DNA of 33,490 nt. It comes from Actinomadura sp. HBU206391 (GTDB lineage Bacteria > Actinomycetota > Actinomycetes > Streptosporangiales > Streptosporangiaceae). Shown in pieces: positions 31,731 through 33,490 of this stretch. A program made the position numbers and the translations under genes. The DNA lies in the NCBI RefSeq assembly GCF_014323665.1, contig NZ_JABVEB010000060.1:1-33490 (forward strand). The letters are read 5' to 3'. How positions within the stretch are numbered: the first letter of the stretch is position 1; every line of letters begins with the position of its first letter. The notes beneath the pieces were generated by a model. It was not told the DNA's origin. It worked only from the letters and a program-made list of their open reading frames with translations, and made no database searches.

Positions 31731-33470
31731 ATGCCAGAAGCTCTCGAAGCGTCCGGAACACTCGCCTCGGCCCGTTCGCCCGTACCCGAACCGGTGCCGC
31801 AGCCCTACCGCTGGCGCTGGGTCGCCCTGTTCGTGATCTTGGCCGCGGAGGTCATGGACCTGCTCGACTCCACCGTCACGAACATCGCCTCTCCCACGAT
31901 CCGGCTGGAGCTCGGCGGCTCGTACACCACCATCCAGTGGCTCGGCGCCGGTTATGTCCTCGCGATGGCGGTCGGCCTGATCACCGGGGGCCGCCTCGGC
32001 GACATCTTCGGCCGCAAGCGGATGTTCCTCATCGGAGCCGCCGGGTTCACCGCCGGCTCGGTGCTGTGCGGCGTCGCCCAGGAACCGGGGATGCTGATCG
32101 CCTTCCGCGTGCTCCAGGGCCTCTTCGGCGCCGTGATGATCCCGCAGGGCCTCGGCATCATCAAGGAGATGTTCGACGAGAAGGAGATGGGCAAGGCGTT
32201 CGGCGCGTTCGGGCCGGTCATGGGCCTGTCGGCGGTCGGCGGCCCGATCCTGGCCGGCTGGCTCGTCGAGGCCGACCTCTTCGGCACCGGCTGGCGGATG
32301 ATCTTCCTGATCAACCTGCCACTTGGCCTGGCCGCCATCGTCGCGGGGCTGAAGTTCCTGCCGGAGTTCCGCCCGCCCCGCGCGCCACGGCTCGACATCG
32401 TTGGCGCGCTGCTCGCGACCGCGGCCGCGACCCTGATCATCTTCCCGCTCGTGCAGGGCCGCGAACTGGGCTGGCCGGCCTGGACCTTCGTCTCGACGGC
32501 CGCCTCGGCCGTCGTGTTCGCGATCTTCGCCTGGTACGAGCTGCGGGTGCACCGCGCCGGCGGGGACCCCCTCGTGACGCCGAGCCTGTTCCGCAAGCGC
32601 GCCTTCACCGGAGGGCTCGTCTTCGCCGTGCTGTTCTTCGCCGGCATGATCGGCTACAGCCTGGTGTTCAACCTGTTCGTCCAGATGGGCCTCGGCTACT
32701 CACCCCTCAAGGCGGGGCTGGCCGGAGCGCCCTGGGCGGTGGGCATGGTGATCGGCTTCGGCGCGACCGCCGGCGCCGCCCAGAAGCACGGCCGCGTGGT
32801 GCTGCAACTGGGCACGCTGGTCATGACCCTCGGCATCATCGGGATGTACGCCACGTTGAAGGCGGCCGGCGTCGGCGTCACCCTGTGGCAGCTCGTCCCT
32901 GCCCTGCTGGTCATCGGCTTCGGGATGAGCATGGTGATGGCGCCGTTCTTCGACACCGTGCTGGCGGGCGTGGACGCGCACGAGACCGGCACCGCATCGG
33001 GCACTCTGACCGCGATCCAGCAACTCGGCGGCGCCCTGGGCATCGCCGTGCTCGGAACGCTGTTCTTCGGCCTGCTCGGCGGCCAGGTGTCTGGCGGCGC
33101 CGACGACACGGCTCCGAGGCTGCGTGCCGAGCTGGCCTCCGCCGGGGTGCCCACCGCCGTACGGCAGCAGATCGCCGTCGACCTGAAGGTCTGCGCCCGC
33201 GACCGGGCCGAGGAAGAGGATCCGGCGACGACCCCCGCCAGCTGTGCGATGGTGGACCGGACGGTCCGGTCCACCATCGCCGCGAACCCCCAGGAGGCCG
33301 CCCGGATCGGTGCCGCCGTCGGTCAGGCGGGGCAGGACGGCGCGAAGCGAGGCTTCATCGGCGCGCTGGAGTTCACGCTGTTGCTCGAGATGGGGCTGCT
33401 CCTGCTGACCTGCGCCTTCTCGTTCCTGCTCCCCCGGCGCGCCCGTCCCGACGCCGCCCCCTCCCACTAA
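31731..33470 (+). CDS. DHA2-type MFS multidrug exporter
   Basis: A 579-residue major facilitator transporter with about 14 membrane helices, as in the DHA2 (EmrB/QacA) family of proton-drug antiporters. Family motifs are DLLDSTVTNIASPTI in helix 1 (motif D1), GGRLGDIFGRKRMF after helix 2 (motif A), FRVLQGLFGAVMIPQ in helix 4 (motif B) and GPVMGLSAVGGPILAGWL in helix 5 (motif C). A large loop before the last helix (about 480-545) carries two Cys (VCARDR, ASCAMVD) and varies among relatives. The ATG follows GGGG by 7 nt. It is divergent from its TetR regulator, with five operators between them. The substrate is unknown. Confidence 0.95.
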   Translation: MPEALEASGTLASARSPVPEPVPQPYRWRWVALFVILAAEVMDLLDSTVTNIASPTIRLELGGSYTTIQWLGAGYVLAMAVGLITGGRLGDIFGRKRMFLIGAAGFTAGSVLCGVAQEPGMLIAFRVLQGLFGAVMIPQGLGIIKEMFDEKEMGKAFGAFGPVMGLSAVGGPILAGWLVEADLFGTGWRMIFLINLPLGLAAIVAGLKFLPEFRPPRAPRLDIVGALLATAAATLIIFPLVQGRELGWPAWTFVSTAASAVVFAIFAWYELRVHRAGGDPLVTPSLFRKRAFTGGLVFAVLFFAGMIGYSLVFNLFVQMGLGYSPLKAGLAGAPWAVGMVIGFGATAGAAQKHGRVVLQLGTLVMTLGIIGMYATLKAAGVGVTLWQLVPALLVIGFGMSMVMAPFFDTVLAGVDAHETGTASGTLTAIQQLGGALGIAVLGTLFFGLLGGQVSGGADDTAPRLRAELASAGVPTAVRQQIAVDLKVCARDRAEEEDPATTPASCAMVDRTVRSTIAANPQEAARIGAAVGQAGQDGAKRGFIGALEFTLLLEMGLLLLTCAFSFLLPRRARPDAAPSH

Positions 33471-33490
33471 GCACAAACGCCACCACCCAC

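Overview
The window is about 33.5 kb of very GC-rich DNA with typical actinomycete gene structure: GTG and TTG starts, strong third-position GC bias, and leaderless-looking or short-leader genes. The gene set (ECF41 sigma factor, MmpL exporter, secreted GH74-CBM2, PQQ-type dehydrogenase with PKD and discoidin domains, CGNR regulator, Pnkp/Hen1) suggests a filamentous soil actinomycete, perhaps of the Streptosporangiales. The order is inferred from gene content and is not proven. No integrase, transposase, CRISPR array or large biosynthetic cluster was found.

Layout. 1-768: 3' end of a secreted rhamnogalacturonan-lyase-like protein. 801-4111: an ECF41 sigma factor (sigJ type) divergent from an MmpL-family exporter, with a mirrored pair of ECF41-type -35 motifs between them. 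4198-4668: remains of a secreted subtilase whose catalytic core is missing. 4822-6105: citrate synthase, convergent with an HTH_42 winged-helix protein (6183-7286). 7287-8436: a gene-free 1.15 kb stretch packed with three kinds of inverted-repeat element and an octamer tandem repeat. 8437-11133: secreted GH74 xyloglucanase with CBM2. 11406-11702: three divergent tRNA genes (Ser-GCT, Met-CAT, His-GTG) on the minus strand. 11987-14233: an R2K-type ATP-grasp protein convergent with two RlaP/YcgL-type nucleotidyltransferases. 14379-16975: a translationally coupled PAP2 phosphatase and phospholipase D pair. 17036-19141: membrane-anchored NACHT NTPase. 19362-22055: secreted sugar dehydrogenase. 22123-23177: CGNR regulator divergent from RidA across two operator-like repeats. 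23448-28887: a minus-strand run of hen1, pnkp, a kinase-fold phosphotransferase and a small zinc-ribbon gene. 29135-29899: lipoprotein. 30007-30837: bacterial-type PARG. 30856-33470: TetR regulator divergent from a DHA2 MFS exporter, separated by five operator half-palindromes spaced exactly 18 bp apart.

How it fits together. The main theme beyond housekeeping and cell-wall degradation is RNA damage and repair. Hen1 and Pnkp form the known bacterial RNA end-healing, 2'-O-methylating and sealing system. About 10 kb away lie two RlaP-family nucleotidyltransferases (a family named for association with RNA ligases), an ATP-grasp protein of the CDC123-related clade, and a trio of aberrant tRNA genes. 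A poly(ADP-ribose) glycohydrolase and a NACHT NTPase lie in the same 20 kb. I propose, as inference, that the tRNA trio, the ATP-grasp gene and the RlaP pair form a tRNA-centred repair, substitution or modification module, possibly linked to Pnkp/Hen1. The hydrolytic enzymes (PL4-like, GH74, sugar dehydrogenase) point to growth on plant cell-wall polymers.
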